Counted from the first letter of the stretch, positions 1-11,031 are shown. The stretch: DNA of 39,974 bases from Streptomyces apricus (GCF_008369065.1 NZ_VDFC01000023.1:200247-240220), one strand, 5' to 3'. Numbers and translations: made by a program. Notes: generated by a model not told the origin, from the letters alone.

Positions 1-39
1 GGTGGGCGCGGCGGACGGCGGCTGCCGTACGCCGGTGGC

Positions 40-666
<627 letters not shown>

Positions 667-784
667 TCATTAAAGGACGTCGGAATTGCGCCATCCACGG
701 TACCAGCCCCGCAACACCGCTGATCACCCCCCTCGTCCCGGCCGTTCCCCGCTTCCCCGGGAGGGGCGGTCCGGACCATTCGGC

Positions 785-814
785 TTGACGAGCCAGAGTC
801 ACGCTGCGTAACCT
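785..814 (+). promoter_or_regulatory. Predicted bldD promoter (HrdB-type)
   Basis: A TTGACG hexamer (785-790) and TAACCT (809-814) are separated by 18 bp, close to the principal-sigma consensus for Streptomyces. This predicts a start near 820 and a leader of about 55 nt before bldD. The -10 end is contiguous with the BldD-box-like palindrome, as expected for autorepression. Confidence 0.55.
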
Positions 815-828
815 CACAGTGAGTCACC
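814..828 (+). promoter_or_regulatory. Candidate BldD autoregulatory operator
   Basis: The sequence TCACAGTGAGTCACC contains AGTGA (818-822), one base, then TCACC (824-828). This fits the published BldD consensus AGTgA(n)mTCACc. An overlapping perfect palindrome TCACAGTGA occupies 814-822. The site spans the end of the predicted -10 and the expected transcription start, a position suited to repression of bldD by its own product, which is known in S. coelicolor. Confidence 0.55.
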
Positions 829-874
829 AGCCGCGCGGCCGAGCCGCACGTCGACACAGTGTCCGGGGAGCCAT

Positions 875-1375
875 ATGTCCAGCGAATACGCCAAACAGCT
901 CGGAGCCAAGCTCCGTGCCATCCGTACCCAGCAGGGCCTTTCCCTCCACGGCGTCGAGGAGAAGTCCCAGGGCCGCTGGAAGGCGGTCGTGGTCGGTTCG
1001 TACGAGCGCGGCGACCGCGCCGTGACCGTACAGCGTCTCGCGGAGCTGGCGGACTTCTACGGCGTCCCCGTGCAGGAGCTGCTGCCCGGCACCACGCCCG
1101 GTGGAGCCGCCGAGCCGCCGCCGAAGCTGGTCCTCGACCTGGAGCGGCTGGCCCACGTGCCGGCCGAGAAGGCGGGCCCCCTGCAGCGCTACGCGGCGAC
1201 GATCCAGTCCCAGCGCGGCGACTACAACGGCAAGGTGCTGTCGATCCGCCAGGACGACCTGCGCACCCTCGCCGTCATCTACGACCAGTCGCCCTCGGTC
1301 CTCACCGAGCAGCTGATCAGCTGGGGCGTCCTGGACGCGGACGCGCGCCGCGCGGTCGCCCACGAAGAGGGCTGA
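875..1375 (+). CDS. bldD: BldD: c-di-GMP-responsive master regulator of development
   Basis: The 166-residue product is BldD, the DNA-binding repressor of sporulation genes in vegetative Streptomyces. The N-terminal helix-turn-helix (XRE-like) covers roughly residues 8-70. The C-terminal domain binds tetrameric c-di-GMP, and its signature is intact: R114-G-D116 and R125-Q-D-D128, the RxD-X8-RxxD motif. The ATG at 875 follows GGGGAG (865-870) at close spacing. The gene is monocistronic, divergent from pyrR, and ends at tandem hairpins before nusB on the opposite strand. Autoregulation is suggested by a BldD-box-like palindrome over its promoter. The identification is among the most certain in the window and strongly implies Streptomyces or a close relative. 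Confidence 0.98.
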   Translation: MSSEYAKQLGAKLRAIRTQQGLSLHGVEEKSQGRWKAVVVGSYERGDRAVTVQRLAELADFYGVPVQELLPGTTPGGAAEPPPKLVLDLERLAHVPAEKAGPLQRYAATIQSQRGDYNGKVLSIRQDDLRTLAVIYDQSPSVLTEQLISWGVLDADARRAVAHEEG

Positions 1376-1403
1376 CCCGCACCAGCACTGAGAAGAAACG
1401 TGC

Positions 1404-1452
1404 CCTCGGGGTGGCCGGAACCGATTGGTTCGGGCCACCCCGAGGTCGTTTT
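1404..1452 (+). terminator. Terminator after bldD
   Basis: A 13-bp perfect stem (1404-1416 with 1433-1445, CCTCGGGGTGGCC and its complement) is followed by TCGTTTT, a classical intrinsic terminator for bldD 28 nt past its stop codon. Read in the other direction the stem is followed by a T-rich run (GCACGTTTCTTCTC), so it may also serve nusB transcripts from the minus strand. Confidence 0.8.
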
Positions 1453-1456
1453 ACGC

Positions 1457-1505
1457 AGGTACGCCGGAGGGCCCCAGCGGATTGCTGGGGCCCTCCGGCG
1501 TACCT
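1457..1505. terminator. Perfect 22-bp inverted repeat between bldD and nusB
   Basis: Positions 1457-1478 and 1484-1505 are perfectly complementary around the 5-base loop GGATT, giving a 22-bp uninterrupted stem. It lies between convergent bldD and nusB, 11 bp from the first hairpin. No good T-tract follows in either direction, so it probably acts as a bidirectional hairpin terminator or as a 3' end stabiliser. Confidence 0.6.
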
Positions 1506-1580
1506 CAGGGGCGCGGGGCAGAGACACGGTGCGGCTCCGCCGCGTGGGCGCGACCAGCCCCCACGGCCCCGCACACGGCG
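1506..1580 (+). repeat. Dispersed GGGGCGCGGGG repeat, copy 1 (variant)
   Basis: This copy has the AGGGGCGCGGGG core (1507-1518) and the downstream GCGCGACCAGCCCCCACGG segment, but a different middle section replaces the usual AACTGC. It fills the space between the bldD terminators and the nusB stop codon. Confidence 0.5.
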
Positions 1581-1601
1581 TCGTGGGACCGAGCGGAGCG
1601 T

Positions 1602-2036
1602 TCAGGCGTCGTCGCGCCGCAGCGACGACTTGAGCTCCTTGAACCGGCCGAGCAGCCCGTTCACGAAGGAGGGCGACTCGTCCGTGGAGAACTCCTTGGC
1701 GAGCTGCACCGCCTCGTCGAGCACGACCGCGTCCGGGGTCTCGTCCACCCAGATCAGCTCGTACGCGCCGAGGCGCAGGATGTTGCGGTCGACGACCGGC
1801 ATCCTGTCGAGCGTCCAGCCGACGGCGTACTGGGAGATCAGCTCGTCGATGCGCTTCGCGTGGTTCGCGTAGCCCTCGACCAGCTGCATCGTGAACTCGC
1901 TCACCGGCGGCTGCCGGGTGTCGGTCCGGGAGTGCCGGATCCAGTCCGCGAGGACCGTCACGACGTCCGTGCCGCGCTGGTCCCCCTCGAAGAGGATCTG
2001 GAAGGCGCGCTTGCGGGCCGTATTGCGGGCAGCCAC
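1602..2036 (-). CDS. nusB: NusB: transcription antitermination factor
   Basis: The 144-residue all-alpha protein begins MAARNTARKRAFQILFEGD, the usual NusB N-terminus with its basic boxA RNA-binding helix, and contains the conserved LVEGYANHAKRIDELI and RNILRLGAYELIW segments. NusB pairs with S10 (NusE) at boxA to prevent termination in rRNA operons. Translation starts at GTG (2036) only 2 bp after the efp stop codon, so it is coupled to efp. The efp-nusB pair is conserved in actinobacteria. Full length and no anomalies. The 3' end faces bldD across the tandem hairpins. Confidence 0.95.
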   Translation of the reverse strand: MAARNTARKRAFQILFEGDQRGTDVVTVLADWIRHSRTDTRQPPVSEFTMQLVEGYANHAKRIDELISQYAVGWTLDRMPVVDRNILRLGAYELIWVDETPDAVVLDEAVQLAKEFSTDESPSFVNGLLGRFKELKSSLRRDDA

Positions 2037-2038
2037 GG

Positions 2039-2605
2039 TTAGCTGTTCACCCGGCCGAGGTAGTCGCTCGTACGGGTGTCGACCTTGATCTTCTCACCGG
2101 TGGTGATGAAGAGCGGGACGTTGATCTGGTGACCGGTCTCCAGGGTGGCGGGCTTGGTGCCACCGGTGGAGCGGTCGCCCTGGACGCCCGGCTCGGTCTC
2201 CTGGACGACGAGCTCGACGGCGGCCGGCAGCTCCACGAAGAGCACCTCGCCCTCGTGCTGCGCGACGGTGGCGGTGAAGCCCTCGATCAGGAAGTTGGCG
2301 GCGTCGCCGACGGCCTTGCGGTCGACCATGAGCTGGTCGTAGGTCTCCATGTCCATGAAGACGAAGTACTCGCCGTCCATGTACGAGAACTGCATGTCGC
2401 GCTTGTCGACAGTGGCCGTCTCGACCTTGACGCCGGCGTTGAACGTCTTGTCGACGACCTTGCCGGAAAGCACGTTCTTCAGCTTGGTGCGCACGAAGGC
2501 CGGGCCCTTGCCGGGCTTGACGTGCTGGAACTCGACTACGGACCAGAGCTGGCCGCCTTCGAGCTTGAGCACCAGGCCGTTCTTGAGGTCGTTCGTGGAA
2601 GCCAC
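2039..2605 (-). CDS. efp: Elongation factor P
   Basis: The 188-residue protein shows the three-domain EF-P layout: KOW-like domain I (1-65), then two OB domains ending in [19 protein letters not shown]. The tip of domain I is VKPGKGPAF with Lys33, the residue reaching the peptidyl-transferase centre to relieve stalling at consecutive prolines. The PGKGPA loop is the actinobacterial form, thought to work without lysine modification. The GTG start (2605) has AGGAGATT upstream. It is followed 2 bp later by nusB. Substrates may be local: the P-loop protein at 3945-4796 has a heavily proline-rich N-terminus. Confidence 0.97.
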   Translation of the reverse strand: MASTNDLKNGLVLKLEGGQLWSVVEFQHVKPGKGPAFVRTKLKNVLSGKVVDKTFNAGVKVETATVDKRDMQFSYMDGEYFVFMDMETYDQLMVDRKAVGDAANFLIEGFTATVAQHEGEVLFVELPAAVELVVQETEPGVQGDRSTGGTKPATLETGHQINVPLFITTGEKIKVDTRTSDYLGRVNS

Positions 2606-2673
2606 GGTTGCGGAATCTCCTGGACTGACGTGGACGACCCCGGTGGCACGCGCACGGCTCGAAGCGTTCGGAG

Positions 2674-3792
2674 CTAGAGCGCGAGCAGTTCCTTGGTCGT
2701 GATGGTGAGTAGCTCGGGTCCGCCGTCCGCCTCAGGGCGCACGACGAGCGTGTCATCGATCCGGACACCGCCCCGGCCCGGGAGGTGGACCCCCGGTTCG
2801 ACGGTGACCGGCACGCAAGCGTCCAGTTTACCCATGGCCGCGGGGGCCAACTGCGGCTCCTCGTCGATTTCGAGCCCCACACCGTGTCCGGTCGACGCGG
2901 GGAGCCCTTCCGCGCACCCCGCGGAGTCCAGCACCTGGCACGCCGCGTGGTACACGTCACGGCAGGCGGTGCCGGGCACCAGGGCTTCGCGGCCGGCCCG
3001 CTGCGCGGCGAAGACCAGGTCGTACAGCTCGATCTGCCAGTCGGCGGGCGAGGTGCCGATGACGAAGGTGCGGCCGATCTCGCTGCGGTAGCCGCGGTAG
3101 GTCGCGCCGAGGCGGACGGAGAGGAAGTCCCCCTCCTCGACCCGGCGGTCGGTGGGCCGGTGCCGGCGCAGGCCGGAGTGCGGTCCCGTGCCCACCGAGG
3201 TCCTGAAGGCCGGGCCGTCGGCGCCGTGGTCGACCAGACGGCGTTCCAGTTCCAGCGCAAGGTGCCGTTCGGTGCGGCCGACGAGGATCGACTCCAGGAG
3301 TTCGCCCAGGGCCTGGTCGGCGATCTCCGCGCCGGCGCGCAGGCAGGAGATCTCGTCCTCGTCCTTGATCACCCGCAGCTGCTCGACGGCTCCGCCGACG
3401 TCCGCGAGGCGCAGGCCGGGGGCGACGGAGCCGATCGCCCGGTGCCTGTCGACCGTCAGGTGGTGTTCCTCCACGGCGAGGGACTCGGCGCCCTGGGCAG
3501 CCGCGAGGCCCGCGGCGGCCACCGCGGGGTCGCCGCCGGGGCCGGGCAGTGTGTGGACGCGCAGCGTCTCGTCCGGGCGGACCCCGCCCTGCGGGACGCC
3601 CGCCGGGGCCTCCGGGGCCACGCCGTGCACGAGGAGGTCCTCGGTCCTGCCCAGCAGGAGGACCGCGCCGGGGGCCGTCGCGCCGGTGAGGTAGCGGACG
3701 TTCGCGGGGCGGGAGACCAGCGCGGTGGCGCTGCCGCTTGCGTTGCAGCGGTCCCTCAGGCGGGCTCGGCGGGTCTCGTACACCTCTGGCAT
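2674..3792 (-). CDS. M24 (Xaa-Pro peptidase-like) protein with degenerate metal site
   Basis: The 372-residue protein has the creatinase/prolidase N-domain and a C-terminal pita-bread domain, and sits upstream of efp where pepQ lies in other actinobacteria. Most catalytic residues differ from the family pattern. The first Asp of (L/V)DxGA is Arg ([11 protein letters not shown]), the second Asp of SDxTR is Glu (RSEIGRT), the substrate His of EVHE is Asp (EIDEEP), and the final Glu of R(I/L)EDT is Asp (VRIDDT). The GHG histidine and the VEPG glutamate remain. It may be a weak, altered or non-catalytic relative rather than a working Xaa-Pro dipeptidase. The start is placed at the ATG at 3792 (MPEVYETRR); a GTG at 3837 is an alternative. 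Fold secure, activity doubtful. Confidence 0.8.
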   Translation of the reverse strand: MPEVYETRRARLRDRCNASGSATALVSRPANVRYLTGATAPGAVLLLGRTEDLLVHGVAPEAPAGVPQGGVRPDETLRVHTLPGPGGDPAVAAAGLAAAQGAESLAVEEHHLTVDRHRAIGSVAPGLRLADVGGAVEQLRVIKDEDEISCLRAGAEIADQALGELLESILVGRTERHLALELERRLVDHGADGPAFRTSVGTGPHSGLRRHRPTDRRVEEGDFLSVRLGATYRGYRSEIGRTFVIGTSPADWQIELYDLVFAAQRAGREALVPGTACRDVYHAACQVLDSAGCAEGLPASTGHGVGLEIDEEPQLAPAAMGKLDACVPVTVEPGVHLPGRGGVRIDDTLVVRPEADGGPELLTITTKELLAL

Positions 3793-3880
3793 GTGTCCGA
3801 CCGTATGCGCTTCGCGCGGTTTGTGCCGTTTCTGCACGGCCGACGGAAACGGGGTGCCGCGGAGGCAGTGTGCCGGGTGC

Positions 3881-3930
3881 GGGCCGTGGGGGTCACCCGC
3901 GCAGTTCCCCGCGCCCCTGGCGGGGCCCTC
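3881..3930 (-). repeat. Dispersed GCAGTTCCCCGCGCCCCT repeat, copy 2
   Basis: The core GCAGTTCCCCGCGCCCCT is at 3901-3918, preceded by a GGGCCGTGGGGGT stretch, in the orientation opposite to copies 1 and 5. It sits between the P-loop gene and the M24 gene, so it is probably transcribed as an intercistronic element. Confidence 0.6.
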
Positions 3931-3944
3931 TTACCGGGGCCCGG

Positions 3945-4796
3945 TCACCACTGGGGCGGGCTCGCCATCGCCCGGGCCAGGACGTCGTTCAGGACCTGGG
4001 CCGTCTGGGGGACGTCGAGCTGGGAGTTGTCGATGATCGGCAGGCCCGAGCCGTACCAGCCGGCCATCCGGCCGTGGATGCGGGCGACCTCCTCGTCGGT
4101 GAGGCGGCGGTTTCCGGAGCGCTTCGCGTTGCGCTCCAGGACTATCTCCAGGCCGGGCAGCAGGACGACCGGGAGCAGGCCGGGTCCGACGTGCCGCTTC
4201 CAGCCGCCCAGGCCCACCACGGGCCGGTCGGGGAAGACGGCGTCGTCGAGGATGCACGAGATGTTGTTGGCCAGGAAGTTGCGGGCCGAGAAGCCGCAGG
4301 TGCGGCGGGCGAGCCGGTACTGCGCCTCCGACATGTCGTTCCACCCCGCCTGCGGGTCGGCGAAGCCGGAGCGCACCCACTCGCGGACGTCGTCCAGGCT
4401 GATGTGGGCGGTGGGCACCCTGCGGTGGTCCGCCCAGTACTTGGCGACGCTGGTCTTGCCCGCGCCCGCGGGCCCGATGAGCAGCACGGCGAGCGTCGTG
4501 GACGTCGGGTCGGGGGTGCCGGCCGCGGGCGGTGCGCTCGGCATCGGCACGGGGCCGCCCGGCGGCAGCTGGACGTGGCCCGTGGTGTCCGGCGCCGGCG
4601 GTACCGGGGCGTGGTGCGGGACCGCGTGGTGCGGCGGCGCGGGCGGGTTCACCGGTCCCGGCCCCGCGTGCGGGCCCGGGTGAGGCGGGCCCGGATGGGG
4701 CGGTCCCGGGTGTGGTGCGGCCCCCGACCAGCCGGCGGCCGGTCCGTGCCCCTGCTGGTGGGGCGGCGGCAGCGGAGACCCCACTGCGTGCTGCAT
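3945..4796 (-). CDS. P-loop NTPase (AAA_33/kinase-like) with proline-rich N-terminus
   Basis: The 283-residue protein has two parts. Residues 1-100 are low complexity, rich in Pro, Gly and His (repeats of HPGPP). The remainder is a P-loop domain with Walker A GPAGAGKTS at about 108-116 after hydrophobic LAVLLI, then ISLDDVREW and a C-terminal region with many Arg residues (ERNAKRSGNRRL). This resembles small predicted nucleotide or polynucleotide kinases; the substrate is unknown. The ATG at 4796 is preceded by ACGGAG at 9 nt; a longer in-frame start at 4931 is less likely because its N-terminus lacks protein-like composition. It follows aroB after 166 bp and precedes the M24 gene. The polyproline tail makes it a plausible EF-P client. 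Confidence 0.75.
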   Translation of the reverse strand: MQHAVGSPLPPPHQQGHGPAAGWSGAAPHPGPPHPGPPHPGPHAGPGPVNPPAPPHHAVPHHAPVPPAPDTTGHVQLPPGGPVPMPSAPPAAGTPDPTSTTLAVLLIGPAGAGKTSVAKYWADHRRVPTAHISLDDVREWVRSGFADPQAGWNDMSEAQYRLARRTCGFSARNFLANNISCILDDAVFPDRPVVGLGGWKRHVGPGLLPVVLLPGLEIVLERNAKRSGNRRLTDEEVARIHGRMAGWYGSGLPIIDNSQLDVPQTAQVLNDVLARAMASPPQW

Positions 4797-4875
4797 CCGG
4801 TGCCACTCCGTCTCGTACAGGCAATGGGCGCTGGCAGCGAGGCATCCTCCCCGCTCCCCTACCGAACGGTACCGT

Positions 4876-4905
4876 CCCCGGCCGCCGTTTGGTGAACGGC
4901 CGGGG
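4876..4905 (-). terminator. Hairpin downstream of aroB
   Basis: The inverted repeat CCCCGGCCG (4876-4884) / CGGCCGGGG (4897-4905), with a 12-nt loop, lies 57 bp past the aroB stop codon. No T-tract follows on the minus strand, so termination is possible but unproven. It separates the aro group from the P-loop gene. Confidence 0.4.
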
Positions 4906-4962
4906 GCGGCCCGAAGTGCCCGTCCGCGCACGGCGGATCGGCCCGAAGGGTGCCCGTGGGGG

Positions 4963-7747
<2,785 letters not shown>

Positions 7748-7790
7748 CGGTGCTCCTCATGCTCGCGCCCTGGTGCTGTGTCCTGCCGTG

Positions 7791-7826
7791 CGCACACGTG
7801 TGTGCGTACGCGCGTCCTCGCGTACG
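7791..7826 (-). promoter_or_regulatory. Overlapping inverted repeats upstream of aroC
   Basis: CGCACAC/GTGTGCG (7791-7797 with 7800-7806) and CGTACGCG/CGCGTACG (7805-7812 with 7819-7826) share bases 7805-7806, so in RNA the two hairpins would partly exclude each other. They lie in the 227-bp gap before aroC. This could be an operator pair or a leader switch. No known motif is recognised. Confidence 0.3.
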
Positions 7827-7974
7827 GCGACGGCGCGACCGGGTGCGCGGCCCTGGCCCGCCGCCCCGATCCTTTCACGTCCGCGCCCGGGCCCGGCCCG
7901 GGGTCCACCAGACGGACGCGCTCCCGCCACGCCGCGGCGGCCGCACTCCGTGGGGGCCGCACCGCGCGGCGGTC

Positions 7975-8247
7975 TCACGCCGTGGTGTCGTCCGGCCCGG
8001 TCCGCGGGGCGTACGCGCCCAGGTAGTCGGCGCCGCGGCCCTGTCCGTACGGCGCCGCCGCGTGGACGGGCTGCCCGGAGCGCACCGCGCGCCGGTGCGC
8101 GAGCCTGCGCCTGAGCTTGACGCCCCAGCTCGCGAGGACCGCGAGCACCAGGAGCCCGAGGGCGCCGGTCTGCGCCCAGTCCGGCAGGAAGCCGACGGTC
8201 ACCTGGAAGATCTCCGACTTCCAGGACGCCTGTGTCGTGTGCAGCAT
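7975..8247 (-). CDS. Small single-pass membrane protein of unknown function
   Basis: The 90-residue product has one hydrophobic segment (about residues 28-45, TGALGLLVLAVLASWGV) followed by an arginine-rich patch (KLRRRLAHRR), predicting an N-out, C-in orientation by the positive-inside rule. The tail is rich in Gly, Ala, Tyr and Pro. The ATG at 8247 has GGGGGA 6 nt upstream. It lies between aroE and aroC on the same strand, 68 bp after aroE. I do not recognise a family. Codon use looks normal for the region, and the ribosome binding site argues that it is real. Confidence 0.65.
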   Translation of the reverse strand: MLHTTQASWKSEIFQVTVGFLPDWAQTGALGLLVLAVLASWGVKLRRRLAHRRAVRSGQPVHAAAPYGQGRGADYLGAYAPRTGPDDTTA

Positions 8248-8315
8248 GGTTCAGTCCCCCGATGGATCCGGCCCCACCCCCTGCGGGACCGGAAGCCGGA
8301 TCCTAGCGGCCTTCG

Positions 8316-9167
8316 CTATCTCGCCGCGAGGGCCTTCTCGCCCGCCGTCCGCATGGCGTGCAGCGGGGCCGGAGCGCGCCCCGTCATCTGCTCGACCTGC
8401 AGCACCGCCTGGTGCACGAGCAGGTCCAGGCCGCTGACGACGGCGCCGCCGTGGGCGGACCAGCGGGCCGCGAGGTCGGTCGGCCACGGGTCGTAGAGGA
8501 CGTCGAACAGGGTGGCGGGCCGTTCGGGGACGGACCGGGCGAGGGAGTCGGTGGTGCCGGCGGGGGTCGTCGCGATCACCAGGGGCGCGCGCAGCGCCCG
8601 GTCGGCGTCCGCCCAGTCGGCCGTGCGCACCCGCAGGCCCAGCCGTTCGCCCCACTGCCGCATCTCGGCGGCGCGCGCCGCGCTGCGGACGTACGCGACG
8701 ACCTCGCCCGTGCAGACGCGGGCCAGCGCGGCCAGTGCGGAGGACGCGGTGGCGCCCGCGCCGAGGACGGCCGCGGAGTCCACCTGCTCGATGCCGCGTT
8801 CGCGCAGGGCGGCGACGATCCCGGGGATGTCCGTGTTGTCGCCGACGCGGCGCCCGTCCTGCGTGAACACCACCGTGTTCACGGCCTCGACGGAGGCCGC
8901 GGTGTCGGAGACCTCGTCGAGCAGCGGGATGACGGCACGCTTGAGCGGCATCGTCAGCGAGAGCCCGGCCCATTCGGGGCCGAGTCCGGCGAGGAATTCC
9001 GGCAGCGCCGCCTCGTCGGTCTCGAAGCGGTCGTACGACCAGTCCCGCAGGTCCAGTTCCTCGTAGGCGGCGCGGTGCAGCACCGGCGAGAGGGAATGGC
9101 CGATCGGGGAACCGAGAACGGCGGCCCTGTGCCGCCGGTTCCCGTCAGTCCTTCTTGCGCCGTTCAT
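8316..9167 (-). CDS. aroE: Shikimate dehydrogenase
   Basis: The 283-residue NADP-dependent enzyme reduces 3-dehydroshikimate to shikimate. The N-terminal substrate domain begins AAVLGSPIGHSLSPVLHRAAY, with the catalytic Lys in LTMPLKRAVIPLL and the Asn/Asp pair in NTDIPG. The nucleotide domain has AAVLGAGATASSALAAL, and the C-terminus has LDLLVHQAVLQ. The best start is the ATG at 9167, which lies inside the end of mltG (23-bp overlap); no ATG or GTG occurs between the mltG stop and the conserved core. The ribosome binding site is weak, consistent with coupling to mltG. Confidence 0.93.
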   Translation of the reverse strand: MNGARRTDGNRRHRAAVLGSPIGHSLSPVLHRAAYEELDLRDWSYDRFETDEAALPEFLAGLGPEWAGLSLTMPLKRAVIPLLDEVSDTAASVEAVNTVVFTQDGRRVGDNTDIPGIVAALRERGIEQVDSAAVLGAGATASSALAALARVCTGEVVAYVRSAARAAEMRQWGERLGLRVRTADWADADRALRAPLVIATTPAGTTDSLARSVPERPATLFDVLYDPWPTDLAARWSAHGGAVVSGLDLLVHQAVLQVEQMTGRAPAPLHAMRTAGEKALAAR

Positions 9168-10911
9168 TGAATTTCTGAACCAGCTTCTCGTGGTCGGCCA
9201 ACGTCTTGGTGAAGTCGGTCTTCTTGCCGTCGATGGAGATGAAGAACATCCACGCACCGCCGTCCGGGTTCACCGCCGCCTTCAGCGCGTCCTCGCCGGG
9301 ATTCCCGATGGGCCCGGGCGGCAGGCCCTTGTAGAAGTACGTGTTGTACGGGTCGTCGTAGTTGCGGATCTCGGCGACCGAGATATCGATCTCGCTCTGG
9401 CCCTTGAGGTAGTTGTACGTCGAGTCGAACTCAAGTTTCTGGTTGGTGACGTCGTTCGTCGGCTTCAGGCGGTTGTAGACGACGGCCGCCATCTTCCGGA
9501 AGTCGTCGTGCGTGATGCCCTCGGCCTGCACCAGGCTCGCCACGGTGACGACCTCCAGCGGATTCTCCAGGCCGAGGTCCGCGGCCTTCGCCTCCAGGTC
9601 GTACACGGCGTACTGCTCGTTGGCCTGCGACACCATTTCCTTGAGGACGGCCTCCGGCTTCATGTCCTTGTCGGCCGGATAGGTCGCCGGGTAGAGGAAT
9701 CCTTCCAGCGGGTCCTTGATGTCGGAGTCGTCGTTCGCCCAGTCCGGCAGTCCGAGGCTCTCGTACTTCTCCTTCGCGACCTTCGCGGTGCTGCCCTTGG
9801 GAAGGTCGAGCTGCTTGTCGATCGCCTCGTACACCGTGACGTTGCGCTGGCCCTCGCGGACGACCAGGTTGTTCTGGCTCTTGGGGTCGAGCATCAGCGC
9901 GACAGCGCTTTCTGCGGACATCTGCTTGTTCAGCAGATAGGAACCTGCTTGAATCTTGGCGCCGTCGGAATTCTGCGACTGGGCCGCCACGAAGGCGTCG
10001 ACGCTCTTGACGACGCCGGCCGCCTTGAGCTTCTGGCCGATGACCGACCCGAAGGCGCCCTTCGGAATGACGACGGTCACCTGCTGGGAGGTACCGTCAC
10101 CGGAGTAATCGGGAGCCGAGCCGAAACGATTCTCGTAGAACTGGTAGCCGAAATAGGCGACGCCGCCGATGACCGAGGTGAAGACGAGCGAGACGACCAG
10201 GCAGGCACAGCCGCTCTTGCGTTTCTTCTCGCCCTTGCCCTTGCTCCCCTTGCCGCCCTTTCCGCGCCGGCGGCTCTGCGGGTCGTCGTCGGAGTCGTCG
10301 TCCGGGTCGTCCTCGCCGCTGAAGAACGCGTGCTCGCCCTGGTCGGGGCCCGGGTCCCAGTCCTCGCGCTCCTCCTGCCGCGGCTCGGGCTCGGGTTCGG
10401 CGCGCCGGCGGCCGGGCGGCTCCGGCGGCGGGTACGCGTCGGGGGTCCCGTAGTAGTCGGGCTGCTGCCCGGCGTACGCGGCGGCCTGGTTGCCGTAGGG
10501 GTCGTTCGGGTCCCCGGCGTACGGGACCTGCTGCGGCTGGTACTGCTGCTGGCCCGTGTCGTAGCCGCCCTGATAGGGCTGCCCGTTCTGGTCGTACTGC
10601 TGGCCGTACCCGCCGCCCTGGCCGTCGTACCCCTGCCCGCCCTGGCCGTCGTACTGCTGGGGGGCGTGCGCGCCGTACTGCTGCTGTCCCTGGGGGTACT
10701 GCTGCTGCCCCTGCTGGTCGTAGCCCGCCTGCGGGCCCTGGCCCCAGTCGCCGTACTGCGGCTGCTGCGCCTGCTCAGGATGCTGCTGCGGCTGGCCGCC
10801 GTAGGGGGGCCGGGCCGCCTGCGCCTCCTGCCCTCCCCATCCGCCGTCCCCGTACAACGGGTCCTCGGGATGCCACGGTTCGGAGCCGGGGCCCCGGCCA
10901 TACTCAGTCAT
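9145..10911 (-). CDS. mltG: MltG: endolytic peptidoglycan transglycosylase with long disordered N-terminus
   Basis: The 588-residue protein is a YceG/MltG enzyme that cuts nascent glycan strands to end elongation. Residues 1-170 are low complexity, rich in Gln, Gly and Tyr; 171-211 are acidic; 212-233 are Lys/Arg-rich; a transmembrane helix spans about 234-254; the rest is extracytoplasmic. The catalytic glutamate is in SLVQAEGITHDD (Glu464), followed by the family motif VVYNRLK. The cytosolic tail of about 230 residues is far longer than in E. coli MltG, but such extensions are common in Streptomyces. The ATG at 10911 follows AGGGGATCG. aroE begins inside its last 23 bp. Confidence 0.93.
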   Translation of the reverse strand: MTEYGRGPGSEPWHPEDPLYGDGGWGGQEAQAARPPYGGQPQQHPEQAQQPQYGDWGQGPQAGYDQQGQQQYPQGQQQYGAHAPQQYDGQGGQGYDGQGGGYGQQYDQNGQPYQGGYDTGQQQYQPQQVPYAGDPNDPYGNQAAAYAGQQPDYYGTPDAYPPPEPPGRRRAEPEPEPRQEEREDWDPGPDQGEHAFFSGEDDPDDDSDDDPQSRRRGKGGKGSKGKGEKKRKSGCACLVVSLVFTSVIGGVAYFGYQFYENRFGSAPDYSGDGTSQQVTVVIPKGAFGSVIGQKLKAAGVVKSVDAFVAAQSQNSDGAKIQAGSYLLNKQMSAESAVALMLDPKSQNNLVVREGQRNVTVYEAIDKQLDLPKGSTAKVAKEKYESLGLPDWANDDSDIKDPLEGFLYPATYPADKDMKPEAVLKEMVSQANEQYAVYDLEAKAADLGLENPLEVVTVASLVQAEGITHDDFRKMAAVVYNRLKPTNDVTNQKLEFDSTYNYLKGQSEIDISVAEIRNYDDPYNTYFYKGLPPGPIGNPGEDALKAAVNPDGGAWMFFISIDGKKTDFTKTLADHEKLVQKFNERRKKD

Positions 10912-11031
10912 CGATCCCCTAGAGCCGCGAGGCGACGATGGCACGGTGGCTGGGCTCGGCTACCGTCCGCCTCTCCTGTGCGGAGGCTATTCGAACACCA
11001 CCGCATCGCGCGGAACGTTACCGTACCGCGA

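Noticed and set aside
2674..3837. Longer start of the M24 gene at GTG 3837
   Set aside because: It adds MQKRHKPREAHTVGH, which is not family-like and has no clear ribosome binding site; ATG 3792 gives [15 protein letters not shown].
4797..4931. Longer start for the P-loop protein at 4931
   Set aside because: The added segment covers the hairpin downstream of aroB and is Arg/Gly-rich. ATG 4796 has an acceptable ribosome binding site.
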